Below, piece by piece: positions 8,408 through 15,951 of a stretch of DNA of 64,000 nucleotides. Below the pieces are notes generated by a model. The model saw only the letters and a program-made list of their open reading frames with translations. It ran no database searches and was not told the DNA's origin. Source of the stretch: Cellulophaga sp. RHA19 (GTDB lineage Bacteria; Bacteroidota; Bacteroidia; Flavobacteriales; Flavobacteriaceae); the NCBI RefSeq assembly GCF_002813425.1, contig NZ_PHUL01000001.1, forward strand, positions 2,239,001-2,303,000. Reading direction: 5' to 3'. The position numbers and the translations under genes are program-made. The first letter of the stretch is position 1; each line of letters opens with the position of its first letter.

Positions 8408-8959
8408 ATGAAAAAGTTATTTATTGTAGCTATCACAGCTCTAGGATTTACTTTTGCTGCACAAGCACAAGATGCAGCTACTTCTACTAACGGTGGTCAA
8501 ACTGCTCAAGGTAAATGGTTAATTGAAGCTAATACTGGTTTTGGTGGTCAAGCTGGAACTCCTGCAGCAAATACAGGATTTAATTTAAACTCTTCTGACG
8601 GAGAAACTTCTTGGTCGATAGGTGCAGAAGGTGGTTACTTTGTAGCTGATGATTTAGCTGTAAAAGTTGGTTTAGGTTTCCAGGATTATGAAGGAGATGG
8701 TTCTTCTTTTAACTATAAAGTTGGAGCTAAATATTACATCGCTAGTATGATTCCTGTACAGGTTGATTATGTAGGAATTAGTGAGAAAGATGCAGATGAA
8801 AACCCTAGCTTTTTAGGTTTACAAGGTGGTTATGCTATTTTCTTAGGAGAAAATGTTAGTATTGAACCAGGTTTGCGTTATAGCATAGCTTTAAATGATG
8901 ATTCATATGCTACAGAAGATGTTTTTCAATTCCAAATTGGTTTCGCTTTACATTTCTAA
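8408..8959 (+). CDS. Outer-membrane beta-barrel protein, tandem paralogue 1
   Basis: The 183-residue product starts MKKLFIVAITALGFTFAAQA, a signal peptide. I chose this ATG over the longer frame because the signal peptide and the upstream sequence match paralogue 3. The mature part has alternating strands with aromatic residues and ends FQIGFALHF, the terminal beta-signal of a small porin-like barrel. It is about 60 percent identical by eye to paralogue 2, including GAKYYIASMIPVQVD. No ligand can be inferred. A hairpin terminator follows. Confidence 0.85.
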   Translation: MKKLFIVAITALGFTFAAQAQDAATSTNGGQTAQGKWLIEANTGFGGQAGTPAANTGFNLNSSDGETSWSIGAEGGYFVADDLAVKVGLGFQDYEGDGSSFNYKVGAKYYIASMIPVQVDYVGISEKDADENPSFLGLQGGYAIFLGENVSIEPGLRYSIALNDDSYATEDVFQFQIGFALHF

Positions 8960-8981
8960 GTAAAACTTGCTAATAATATTT

Positions 8982-9015
8982 AAAAGGCTGTCTATGTTAT
9001 AGATGGCTTTTTTTT
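8982..9015 (+). terminator. Terminator of beta-barrel paralogue 1
   Basis: AAAAGGCTGTCTAT and ATAGATGGCTTTT form a stem with G-U pairs around a GTT loop, followed by a run of T. Confidence 0.75.
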
Positions 9016-9123
9016 ATAAAATTAGGTTTGTTAATTCTACGTTAACTGTGGTTTTTGCACTTCTATTTGTGTAAGTTTATTCTGTATATTTGTTTTTGAA
9101 TTTTTAAAGAAAATATTTATTTT

Positions 9124-9669
9124 ATGAAAAAGTTATTTATTGTAGCTGTTGCAAGTTTGGGGTTTGTTATGGGAGTTCAGGCCCAAGAAGAATCAACTGA
9201 TGTTATTAATGGACAAACTAGTAAAGGAAAATGGTTAATTGAAGCTAATACTAATTTTGGTAAATTAACTGAATCAAATACTTCTTTTAGTTTAAGATCT
9301 GAGGACGGTGATACTTCTTGGAGTGTTGGGGCAGAAGGAGGTTATTTTATAGCTGATGATTTAGCTGTAAAAGTTGGTTTAGGATACTTTAAAGGTAGTG
9401 GAAGTGGCCGTGGTAGTAGTTCTTTTAATTATAAGTTAGGTGCTAAGTACTATATTGCTAGTATGATTCCTGTACAAGTAGATTTTTCAGGAGTAAGTAT
9501 TAAAGACTACGATGATAATGCAACCTTCGTTGGTTTACAAGGAGGATATGCAATTTTTTTAGGTAAAAATGTTAGTGTAGAGCCTGGTTTACGTTATAAT
9601 ATATCTTTAGATGAGGATGTAACTGATAGTCAGTTTCAGTTCAATATTGGTTTCGCTTTACATTTCTAA
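9124..9669 (+). CDS. Outer-membrane beta-barrel protein, tandem paralogue 2
   Basis: The 181-residue product has the signal peptide MKKLFIVAVASLGFVMGVQA and a barrel homologous to paralogue 1 along its whole length (GGYFIADDLAVKVGLGY, KYYIASMIPVQVDFSGVS, FNIGFALHF at the end). It carries a short Gly/Ser insertion near residue 90 (GSGSGRGSSS), probably a surface loop. The 30 bases after the stop resemble those after paralogue 1, but the 5' leader does not, so the duplication boundary lies close to the start codon. A separate terminator gives it its own transcript. Function beyond outer-membrane insertion is not known. Confidence 0.85.
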   Translation: MKKLFIVAVASLGFVMGVQAQEESTDVINGQTSKGKWLIEANTNFGKLTESNTSFSLRSEDGDTSWSVGAEGGYFIADDLAVKVGLGYFKGSGSGRGSSSFNYKLGAKYYIASMIPVQVDFSGVSIKDYDDNATFVGLQGGYAIFLGKNVSVEPGLRYNISLDEDVTDSQFQFNIGFALHF

Positions 9670-9689
9670 GCAAAACTTGCTAATAATAT

Positions 9690-9720
9690 TAAAGGCTACC
9701 TAATTTAGGTAGCCTTTTTT
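9690..9720 (+). terminator. Terminator of beta-barrel paralogue 2
   Basis: AAAGGCTACCTA and TAGGTAGCCTTT form a perfect 12-bp stem followed by T residues. Confidence 0.88.
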
Positions 9721-9844
9721 ATTATAAACTGATTTTGTTAAATAATCTATAAATTAATATAAATACTACTTTTTCTGTAGGCCGATTAAATTATTTAATT
9801 AAGTTTATACTATAATTATAAACTAAAAATTAAAATTATTATTT

Positions 9845-10348
9845 ATGAAAAAGTTATTTATTGTAGCTATTGCAGTTTTAGGATTTACTTTTGGAGCGCA
9901 GGCTCAAGAAGGTTTTGGAGCAGGTGTTAATTTAGGTATTCCAATGGGAGATTTGGATGATTTTTATGGCTTTAACGCAGGTGTGGATGTACAGTATTTG
10001 GGAGCTGTTTCAGAAACTTTTTACGCAGGTGGTACTATTGGGTATTCTCACTATTTTGGTAAAACTTATGATGCAGGTCCTGGTATTGAAATAGAGCAAG
10101 ATGATATTCAGTTTTTGCCAATTGCTGCCGTAGCTAAATTTATGATTACTGAAGATTTTTCTATAGGTACAGATTTAGGTTATGCTCTTGGCCTTAAGGA
10201 AAATGTAGATGGTGGTTTTTATTACCGTCCTAAATTAGGTTACAGAATTGCAGATTCAATTGAGCTTAATTTATCATATGCTGGTATTAGTTTAGAAGAT
10301 GATATAAATGCATCTACTTTTAATATAGGATTTATGTTTCAGTTGTAA
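9845..10348 (+). CDS. Outer-membrane beta-barrel protein, tandem paralogue 3 (divergent)
   Basis: The 167-residue product starts MKKLFIVAIAVLGFTFGAQA. The signal peptide, and about 29 bases of leader before it (from 9812), are nearly identical to those of paralogue 1 (from 8376), but the mature barrel is clearly different (EGFGAGVNLGIPMGDLDDF at its start, FNIGFMFQL at its end). It belongs to the general 8-stranded OmpA-like/porin-family beta-barrel class. The mosaic suggests that export leader and barrel have separate histories. Function is not known. A terminator follows at 10370-10398. Confidence 0.83.
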   Translation: MKKLFIVAIAVLGFTFGAQAQEGFGAGVNLGIPMGDLDDFYGFNAGVDVQYLGAVSETFYAGGTIGYSHYFGKTYDAGPGIEIEQDDIQFLPIAAVAKFMITEDFSIGTDLGYALGLKENVDGGFYYRPKLGYRIADSIELNLSYAGISLEDDINASTFNIGFMFQL

Positions 10349-10369
10349 AAATAACTGATATAGATTATT

Positions 10370-10398
10370 TAAAAGGAAGCCAATTTGCTTCCTTTTTT
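10370..10398 (+). terminator. Terminator of beta-barrel paralogue 3
   Basis: AAAAGGAAGC-CAATTT-GCTTCCTTTTTTT forms a short stem with a T tract. Confidence 0.82.
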
Positions 10399-10426
10399 TA
10401 TGCGTAATATTTAGTATTTTTACCAT

Positions 10427-10849
10427 ATGAAAATACTTATAATTAACGGGCCAAACCTAAACCTTTTAGGTAAAAGAGAGCCAACAATATATGGTAATAC
10501 TACTTTTGTAGATTATTTTTCAGGCTTACAACTAACTTATAAAAATATAGAGTTAAGTTATTACCAGTCTAATATAGAGGGTGAGCTTATATCTAAAATA
10601 CAAGAAGTGGGCTTTAGTTATGATGGTATTGTTTTAAATGCTGCTGCATACACGCATACATCTATTGGTATTGGTGATGCAATAAAAGCTATAGAAACAC
10701 CTGTTGTAGAGGTGCATATTTCTAATACATTTGGGCGTGAAGAATTTCGTCATCAATCTTATATATCTCCTGTTGCTAAAGGCGTGATACTTGGTTTTGG
10801 CTTACAGAGTTATGATTTGGCTATACAGAGCTTTTTAGCATCAAAATAA
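10427..10849 (+). CDS. aroQ: 3-dehydroquinate dehydratase, type II
   Basis: The 140-residue protein matches type II dehydroquinase in length and motifs: INGPNLNLLGKREPTIYG at the N-terminus carries the conserved Arg and Tyr of the active site, LNAAAYTHTSIGIGDAI carries the substrate-binding Asn, and VEVHISNTFGREEFRH carries the catalytic His and substrate-binding residues. It converts 3-dehydroquinate to 3-dehydroshikimate in aromatic amino acid biosynthesis, as a cytosolic dodecamer. It is followed after 9 bases by the Dph6-like gene, so the two are probably co-transcribed. Confidence 0.95.
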   Translation: MKILIINGPNLNLLGKREPTIYGNTTFVDYFSGLQLTYKNIELSYYQSNIEGELISKIQEVGFSYDGIVLNAAAYTHTSIGIGDAIKAIETPVVEVHISNTFGREEFRHQSYISPVAKGVILGFGLQSYDLAIQSFLASK

Positions 10850-10858
10850 ATATTCTTA

Positions 10859-11590
10859 ATGCATAAAACATATTTTAACTGGAGTAGTGGTAAAGACTCT
10901 GCCTTGGCACTGTATAAAATGCAACAATCTAAAACACATAAAGTAGATAGACTTGTAACTTCTGTAAATGCTAGTTTTAACAGAGTGTCTATGCACGGTT
11001 TACGTTTGCCGCTTTTAGAGGCGCAAGCAAAGGCTATTGGCTTGCCTTTAGAAACTATTATGTTAAATGCAGATGTATCTATGTCTGCATACAATAAGGT
11101 TATGAAAACCGCAATGCAAGGCTTAATTACAGAAGGGTATACACACGCAGTTTTTGGAGATATTTTTTTAGAAGATTTAAAAAAGTATAGAGAAGAGAAA
11201 CTCCAAGAAGTTGGTGTAAATGGAGTTTTTCCGCTTTGGAAACATGATACAAAAGAGTTGCTAAAAGAGTTATTGCAATTGGGGTTTAAAGCAATTACAG
11301 TTTGTGTAAATGCTAAATTACTAGATGAGTCCTTTGTTGGTAGAGAGGTAGATGAAAGTTTTTTTAACGATTTACCAGAGAATGTAGATCCTTGTGGAGA
11401 AAACGGAGAGTTTCATACGTTTGTGTATGATGGTCCTATTTTTAAAAATCCTGTACGTTTTACAGTAGGGGAGAAAGTACAAAAAGGATATACGCCAACG
11501 ACAAATAAAGATGACAATTGCTTTAAAAAAGATGAAGATACTACTTGGGATACTTCCTTTTGGTATTGTGATCTTCTTCCTAATAAATAA
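10859..11590 (+). CDS. Diphthine-ammonia ligase-like ATP pyrophosphatase
   Basis: The 243-residue protein begins with the adenine-nucleotide alpha-hydrolase PP-loop WSSGKDSALALYKM (residues 8-21) and carries the Dph6 family segments FGDIFLEDLKKYREEKL and CGENGEFHTFVYDGPIF. In archaea and eukaryotes Dph6 amidates diphthine on elongation factor 2. Bacteria lack diphthamide, so the true substrate of this bacterial branch is unknown; amide formation on another metabolite is an inference. It lies 9 bases after aroQ. Confidence 0.85.
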   Translation: MHKTYFNWSSGKDSALALYKMQQSKTHKVDRLVTSVNASFNRVSMHGLRLPLLEAQAKAIGLPLETIMLNADVSMSAYNKVMKTAMQGLITEGYTHAVFGDIFLEDLKKYREEKLQEVGVNGVFPLWKHDTKELLKELLQLGFKAITVCVNAKLLDESFVGREVDESFFNDLPENVDPCGENGEFHTFVYDGPIFKNPVRFTVGEKVQKGYTPTTNKDDNCFKKDEDTTWDTSFWYCDLLPNK

Positions 11591-11622
11591 AAAAAGCCCT
11601 ACGCTTTTAATGCTTTAGGGCT
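11590..11622 (-). terminator. Terminator of the DUF3817 gene, overlapping its stop
   Basis: On the minus strand AGCCCTA (11622-11616) pairs with TAGGGCT (11601-11595), followed by T residues. The second arm contains the TAG stop codon at 11601-11599. Confidence 0.78.
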
Positions 11623-11889
11623 AAAATATTTTTCTTCAATGTAAAATGTTCCAAAGGGTAGTAGGGAGGCTATAAATAGTATAGCGTATCTTTTTATACC
11701 CCATTTTAATTGTCTGCATACAAAAAATGCCAATATAGCGTATGCTATAAATAGTATGCCGTGTGCATTACCAATGTATATGTTAGGATCTTTAATCCCT
11801 GCCATATATTTTAAGGGCATACCAACACCAAATAGTAATAAGTAAGATATTCCTTCTAATATTGCAATAAGTCTAAATGCTTTAATCAT
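11599..11889 (-). CDS. DUF3817 small membrane protein
   Basis: The 96-residue protein is almost wholly membrane-embedded, with three helices near 3-25, 40-62 and 68-85. The pattern MIKAFRLIAILEGISYLLLF, GMPLKYMAG, GNAHGILFIAYAI is that of the DUF3817 (YdzA-like) family, which is found alone or fused to transporters; no function is established. The gene is convergent with the Dph6-like gene (8 bases apart), and its terminator hairpin includes its own stop codon. Confidence 0.85.
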   Translation of the reverse strand: MIKAFRLIAILEGISYLLLFGVGMPLKYMAGIKDPNIYIGNAHGILFIAYAILAFFVCRQLKWGIKRYAILFIASLLPFGTFYIEEKYFSPKALKA

Positions 11890-11901
11890 ATTTTAATATT
11901 T

Positions 11902-11950
11902 AAAAAAGCCTAAAACCTAAGTGTAAAATACGCTTAGACTTTAGGCTTTG
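11902..11950 (-). terminator. Terminator of lpdA
   Basis: Nested arms GCCTAAA/TTTAGGC and CTAAGTG/CGCTTAG form a long hairpin. On the minus strand it ends in a T tract, so it terminates the dihydrolipoyl dehydrogenase gene. Confidence 0.85.
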
Positions 11951-11971
11951 TATAAGTAAGTTTAATTACTA

Positions 11972-13363
11972 CTACAAGTGTATTACCTCGTCATAAGCAT
12001 CTGCTACGGCTTCCATAACAGCTTCACTCATTGTTGGGTGTGGATGTATAGCTTTTAGTATTTCATGACCTGTAGTTTCTAATTTACGAGCAACAACAGC
12101 CTCAGCAATCATATCTGTAACACCAGCACCAATCATATGGCAACCTAACCACTCACCATACTTAGCATCAAAAATAACTTTAACAAAACCTTCTGGAGTA
12201 CCAGAAGCTTTAGCTTTACCACTAGCAGAGAATGGGAACTTTCCAATTTTTAAATCAAATCCTTTTTCTTTTGCTTGTTTTTCTGTTAAACCAACAGAAG
12301 CAATTTCTGGAATACAGTAAGTACAACCTGGTATGTTACCGTAATCTATAGGTTCTACGTGCATACCTGCTATTTTTTCTACACATAAAATACCTTCTGC
12401 AGAAGCAACGTGTGCTAAAGCTGGCCCAGGAGTAACATCTCCAATTGCGTAGTAACCAGGTATGTTTGTTTGATAATAATCATTTACCATAATTTTATCT
12501 CTGTCTGTAGCAATACCAACATTTTCTAAGCCAATGTTTTCAATGTTAGTTTTAATACCTACCGCAGATAAAACAACATCTGCCTGTATAATTTCTTCTC
12601 CTTTACTAGTTTTAACGTGTACACTAACACCGTTACCAGCAGTATCTACTTTAGTAACTTCAGACGAAGTCATTACTTTTATACCTGCTTTTTTAAAGCT
12701 ACGCTCTAATTGTTTAGATATATCTTGGTCCTCTACAGGAACTACACTTGGTAAATATTCTACCACTGTAACCTCTGTACCAATAGAGTTGTAGAAGTAT
12801 GCAAACTCCATACCTATAGCACCACTACCAACAACAACCATTTTTTTAGGTTGTTCTGGTAAAGACATTGCTTCTCTATATCCTATAATTTTTTTACCGT
12901 CTTGTGGTAAACTTGGTAATTCTCTACTACGTGCACCAGTTGCTACAACAATATGGTCTGCACTATATTCGGTTTCTTTACCGTCTGCATCTTTGACAGA
13001 TACCTTTTTGCCAGACTTTAAAGTACCATAACCGTTAATGACTTCAATTTTATTTTTTTTCATTAAAAACTGAACCCCTTTACTCATACCTTCAGCAACA
13101 CCTCGGCTACGCTTAATAATAGCACCAAAGTCCTTGTCTACATTATCAGCATTTAAACCGTAGTCGCCCGCGTGCTTTAAATACTCAAAAACCTGAGCAG
13201 ATTTAATTAATGCTTTGGTAGGGATACAACCCCAATTTAAACATACACCGCCTAAACTTTCTTTCTCTACAATAGCTGTTTTTAAACCTAATTGTGAAGC
13301 TCTAATTGCAGTTACATAACCACCTGGTCCACTACCTAAAACAATAACATCAAAATTGCTCAT
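11972..13363 (-). CDS. lpdA: Dihydrolipoyl dehydrogenase (E3)
   Basis: The 463-residue protein (start MSNFDVIVLGSGPGG at 13363) has an FAD-binding Rossmann motif at its N-terminus, the redox disulfide in GGVCLNWGCIPTKAL near residues 39-50, an NAD-binding GSGAIGMEFA near 178, and the C-terminal active-site HPHPTMSE. It reoxidises dihydrolipoamide of 2-oxoacid dehydrogenase complexes and of the glycine cleavage system, passing electrons to NAD. It stands alone here with its own promoter and terminator, which suits an E3 shared between complexes. Confidence 0.95.
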   Translation of the reverse strand: MSNFDVIVLGSGPGGYVTAIRASQLGLKTAIVEKESLGGVCLNWGCIPTKALIKSAQVFEYLKHAGDYGLNADNVDKDFGAIIKRSRGVAEGMSKGVQFLMKKNKIEVINGYGTLKSGKKVSVKDADGKETEYSADHIVVATGARSRELPSLPQDGKKIIGYREAMSLPEQPKKMVVVGSGAIGMEFAYFYNSIGTEVTVVEYLPSVVPVEDQDISKQLERSFKKAGIKVMTSSEVTKVDTAGNGVSVHVKTSKGEEIIQADVVLSAVGIKTNIENIGLENVGIATDRDKIMVNDYYQTNIPGYYAIGDVTPGPALAHVASAEGILCVEKIAGMHVEPIDYGNIPGCTYCIPEIASVGLTEKQAKEKGFDLKIGKFPFSASGKAKASGTPEGFVKVIFDAKYGEWLGCHMIGAGVTDMIAEAVVARKLETTGHEILKAIHPHPTMSEAVMEAVADAYDEVIHL

Positions 13364-13397
13364 ATATATACTTTTTTTGTCTCTAATTTTAATCACA

Positions 13398-13428
13398 CAA
13401 ATGTACAAAACCAATTATCAATTAGCAA
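13398..13428 (-). promoter_or_regulatory. Bacteroidota-type promoter of lpdA
   Basis: On the minus strand TTG (13428-13426) is followed by a 20-base spacer and then TACATTTG (13405-13398), a good fit to the -33 TTG / -7 TAnnTTTG consensus. It lies 35 bases before the start codon. Confidence 0.65.
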
Positions 13429-13692
13429 TTACCAAAATCTATAAATATGAATAATAACATATTGCTAACTTTTTAGTACTTATCTTTATATTTTACACAT
13501 AAAAACAATCAATTTTTAAGGGAGAGAATAATAAAATTTAGTTTTTTACGACCCTTTTTTATGTTATAGAAAATTAAACAATTATAATTTCTGATTTATT
13601 GTAGTTGGCTTGATGCTACTTATACCTTTAGTTTTATAACTGCGGATAAAATAAAAACAACTTTTTATACAAGTTTAACAAGTAAGTAACAG
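13429..13692. other. AT-rich intergenic stretch without a recognised feature
   Basis: Together with the lpdA leader the gap between genes is 329 bases. I see only very short open frames, no tRNA or known RNA fold, and a weak AAGGG/CCCTT pairing (about 13518-13556) with a long loop. The end of the DinB-type gene has no evident terminator here. Confidence 0.4.
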
Positions 13693-14220
13693 TTACTTGC
13701 TAAACATTTGTTTGTTAAATTCATCAGATTTTCCTGCTGGTATAGAGAGAGATTGCCATTGCTTACCTTTTAGCATTCTGCCAACGTAAGCAATTTGTGC
13801 AATATGCCCAGCGTAGTGAGCTAATTGCCTGCTTACAGCTGCCATAACAGAATGCTCTACAGCTCTAATTTTAATTTTATTGTTAAAATTATCTTCATTA
13901 ATACTATCTATTGCAGCAAATAAGCAATCCCAGCCTTTGTTCCAATGTACTAGCATTTCTTCTTTATTTTGGTAAGGAGCAACAAACTCGGACTCTCTAT
14001 TGCGCCATTCTTTTTCGCCATCTTCAGTAAAAAAGTTTGTCCATCTACTTAGCATATTGCCAACCATATGTTTTACAATAATGGCAATGCTATTATCAGC
14101 TTCACCATAAGTCCAATGCAAATCTTGGTTGGTAAGTTGGTTAAATGTTTTTTCTGCCATTGTTTTGTTTCGGTGAAACTCAAACAGCATACTTTCTTTA
14201 TAGTCATTAACAAAACTCAT
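13693..14220 (-). CDS. DinB/DUF1572 family putative metal-dependent protein
   Basis: The 175-residue protein has the four-helix DinB-superfamily layout. The putative metal-binding histidines lie in IVKHMVGNML near residue 52 and RQLAHYAGHIAQI near 136 and 140. Members of the superfamily include thiol S-transferases that use bacillithiol or mycothiol, but many have no known reaction. It starts 11 bases after the stop of the upstream msrB, so it is likely the third gene of a methionine-sulfoxide-repair operon. A link to redox repair is inference from that position. Confidence 0.8.
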   Translation of the reverse strand: MSFVNDYKESMLFEFHRNKTMAEKTFNQLTNQDLHWTYGEADNSIAIIVKHMVGNMLSRWTNFFTEDGEKEWRNRESEFVAPYQNKEEMLVHWNKGWDCLFAAIDSINEDNFNNKIKIRAVEHSVMAAVSRQLAHYAGHIAQIAYVGRMLKGKQWQSLSIPAGKSDEFNKQMFSK

Positions 14221-14231
14221 AAATTACTTTT

Positions 14232-14633
14232 TTAAGACGGATTAAAATTTAAACTAGCAGAGTTTATGCAGTAGCGCTGTCCTGTTGTTTCTTGTGGTCC
14301 ATCATCAAAAACGTGACCTAAATGTCCGCCACAATTAGCGCAAACAGTTTCAACTCGTGTCATTCCGTGGCTTGTATCCTTTACATATTCAATAGAGCCT
14401 TCTATAGCTTTATCAAAAGAGGGCCATCCACAACCACTTTCAAACTTGTGGTCTGCTTCAAAAAGTTTAGCATTACAACCTTTACAGTTATAACTACCAT
14501 CTTTAAAGTGCAGGTTAAATTCGCCAGTATGCGGGTATTCTGTCCCTTTATTTCTTAAAACGTTGTAAGATTGCGCGGGAAGTTCAGCTTTCCACTCTTC
14601 TTCTGTTTTTTCTACAGTATATTTTTTACTCAT
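14232..14633 (-). CDS. msrB: Peptide-methionine (R)-S-oxide reductase, cytosolic form
   Basis: The 133-residue protein has the MsrB fold with two CxxC zinc pairs (NCKGCNAKLF near residue 50; CANCGGHLGHVFDDGP near 97) and the catalytic cysteine in QRYCINSASL near 121. It reduces methionine-R-sulfoxide in proteins. No signal peptide is present, so it should act in the cytosol. Its ATG shares one base with the stop of the upstream lipoprotein paralogue (TAATG), which indicates translational coupling. Confidence 0.93.
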   Translation of the reverse strand: MSKKYTVEKTEEEWKAELPAQSYNVLRNKGTEYPHTGEFNLHFKDGSYNCKGCNAKLFEADHKFESGCGWPSFDKAIEGSIEYVKDTSHGMTRVETVCANCGGHLGHVFDDGPQETTGQRYCINSASLNFNPS

Positions 14634-15124
14634 TATTTTGTAGGTGTAAATTTTAAAGCAGCACCGTTAATACAGTGTCTTTCTCCTGTTGTTTTTGGTC
14701 CATCATTAAAAACGTGACCTAAATGTCCGCCGCAAACAGCGCAATGTTCTTCTGTACGCTTATATCCAATTTTATAATCAACATCAAAAGCAACATTGCC
14801 TTCTATTGTTCTATCAAAACTAGGCCATCCGGTACCAGACTTAAATTTATGTTCACTTTTAAACAAAGGAGTGTCGCAAGCAGCACAACTATAAATTCCT
14901 TTTTCTTTAATTTGTAAAAGATTGCTAGAAAAAGCACGTTCTGTACCTGCTTTGCGTAATACGTTATATTGTAAAGGTGTTAATTCTTTTTTCCACTGAG
15001 CATCTGTTTTTTCAATTTTTGCTAAGTCTTGTTTTTTTGTAGCTTCTTTAGTTTTTTGCGAGTTTCCTTTGCAACTTATAAATAGCGCTACTACACTTAA
15101 AATTAGTAATTTTTTATACATCAT
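14633..15124 (-). CDS. msrB: Peptide-methionine (R)-S-oxide reductase, lipoprotein form
   Basis: This 163-residue paralogue of the next gene begins MMYKKLLILSVVALFISCKG, a lipoprotein signal with cysteine near residue 18, then a linker of about 25 polar residues. The MsrB domain follows, with CAACDTPLF, CAVCGGHLGHVF and the catalytic ERHCINGAAL. It should repair oxidised methionines of envelope proteins. How it would be re-reduced outside the cytosol is not shown by the neighbours: no thioredoxin-like or DsbD-like gene is adjacent. It is the first gene of a three-gene operon. Confidence 0.9.
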   Translation of the reverse strand: MMYKKLLILSVVALFISCKGNSQKTKEATKKQDLAKIEKTDAQWKKELTPLQYNVLRKAGTERAFSSNLLQIKEKGIYSCAACDTPLFKSEHKFKSGTGWPSFDRTIEGNVAFDVDYKIGYKRTEEHCAVCGGHLGHVFNDGPKTTGERHCINGAALKFTPTK

Positions 15125-15144
15125 CTTTATATTTTAAGGTTATT

Positions 15145-15152
15145 CAAATTTA
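15145..15152 (-). promoter_or_regulatory. Putative -7 element of the msrB operon
   Basis: The minus strand reads TAAATTTG, a match to TAnnTTTG, 21 bases before the lipoprotein msrB start. The best TTTG upstream is 24 bases away, slightly longer than usual. Confidence 0.45.
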
Positions 15153-15190
15153 GTCGATTTTAAACGCAATTCCTATCAAATTAAAGACAT

Positions 15191-15223
15191 AAAAAAAGCC
15201 CCTACTAATAATAAGTAGAGGCT
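15191..15223 (-). terminator. Terminator of the collagen-like lipoprotein gene
   Basis: On the minus strand GCCTCTACT pairs with AGTAGGGGC (one G-U pair) and is followed by seven T residues. Confidence 0.82.
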
Positions 15224-15243
15224 TATAATATTGTAAGCTATTC

Positions 15244-15780
15244 TTATTTTAAAGAAACCTGTATAACATCTTCTTCTTTGGTATCTAAAATACCCATAAC
15301 ATCATTAATATTGCTAGTATCTAATTTGCCGTTAACAGCATCTGCAGGTAAAATAGCAACTCTAAACGTTTGATTGTCTGTGTCACCAGTAGCTAAAGTA
15401 GATAAGTCAAAATCAGACTCTAAAAAGAAATTTGCATCTACAAAAGTATGGTCATAATTATAAATTAAAGTACCTTGGTCTAATAATCTAGTTTGGGGCA
15501 TTAAGCGCCATACATTTATAGGTTGCCCATCAGTACCATCAACTTGTTCCCATAAAATATAAACTAAAACAACATCAGACTCAAAAACTTCTACAGCAGT
15601 AGGAAATTCAAAAGTTAATGTGTAATTGTTTCCAATGTTAAAATCTCCAGTAACCTGGTAGACACTGCCAATTGCATCAACTCCGTCTAGTCCGTCAATT
15701 CCATCTCTTCCGTCAGAGCCACTGCAAGCTGTTAATACTAATGCAAATATTGCTGCTATTGTTAAGGTAATTTTTTTCAT
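15244..15780 (-). CDS. Surface lipoprotein with short collagen-like Gly-Xaa-Asp repeat
   Basis: The 178-residue product starts MKKITLTIAAIFALVLTACS, a lipoprotein signal with cysteine 19. A short triplet repeat follows (GRDGIDGLDGVD, residues 23-34), and then an acidic, beta-rich domain of about 140 residues with no motif I recognise. The acidic residues after the cysteine resemble the surface-export signal of Bacteroidota lipoproteins, so it may face outwards. The gene has its own -7 element and terminator and is probably monocistronic. No function can be given. Confidence 0.78.
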   Translation of the reverse strand: MKKITLTIAAIFALVLTACSGSDGRDGIDGLDGVDAIGSVYQVTGDFNIGNNYTLTFEFPTAVEVFESDVVLVYILWEQVDGTDGQPINVWRLMPQTRLLDQGTLIYNYDHTFVDANFFLESDFDLSTLATGDTDNQTFRVAILPADAVNGKLDTSNINDVMGILDTKEEDVIQVSLK

Positions 15781-15830
15781 AAGATATCTGTTTTATTTCG
15801 TTTTCTTTTTTGATGTTTCAAAAAGCGTTC

Positions 15831-15838
15831 CAAATTTA
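15831..15838 (-). promoter_or_regulatory. Putative -7 element of the collagen-like lipoprotein gene
   Basis: The minus strand reads TAAATTTG, matching TAnnTTTG, about 50 bases before the start codon. Confidence 0.45.
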
Positions 15839-15910
15839 AAATTAGAAAATTTATTTTGCATATCAACTAAAGAATTAAGATTATATCTATGATATTATAG
15901 CAACATAGAA

Positions 15911-15918
15911 TATTTTTG
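15911..15918 (+). promoter_or_regulatory. Putative -7 element of the M48 peptidase gene
   Basis: TATTTTTG matches TAnnTTTG and lies 33 bases before the start codon. No clear -33 TTTG is seen at the usual distance. Confidence 0.45.
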
Positions 15919-15951
15919 TATTTTTAAAAGCACACTAAACACATTACTATT

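Noticed and set aside
13440..13692. Possible small RNA in the gap before the DinB-type gene
   Set aside because: Only weak pairing and no recognisable conserved RNA; nothing beyond AT-rich sequence can be supported.
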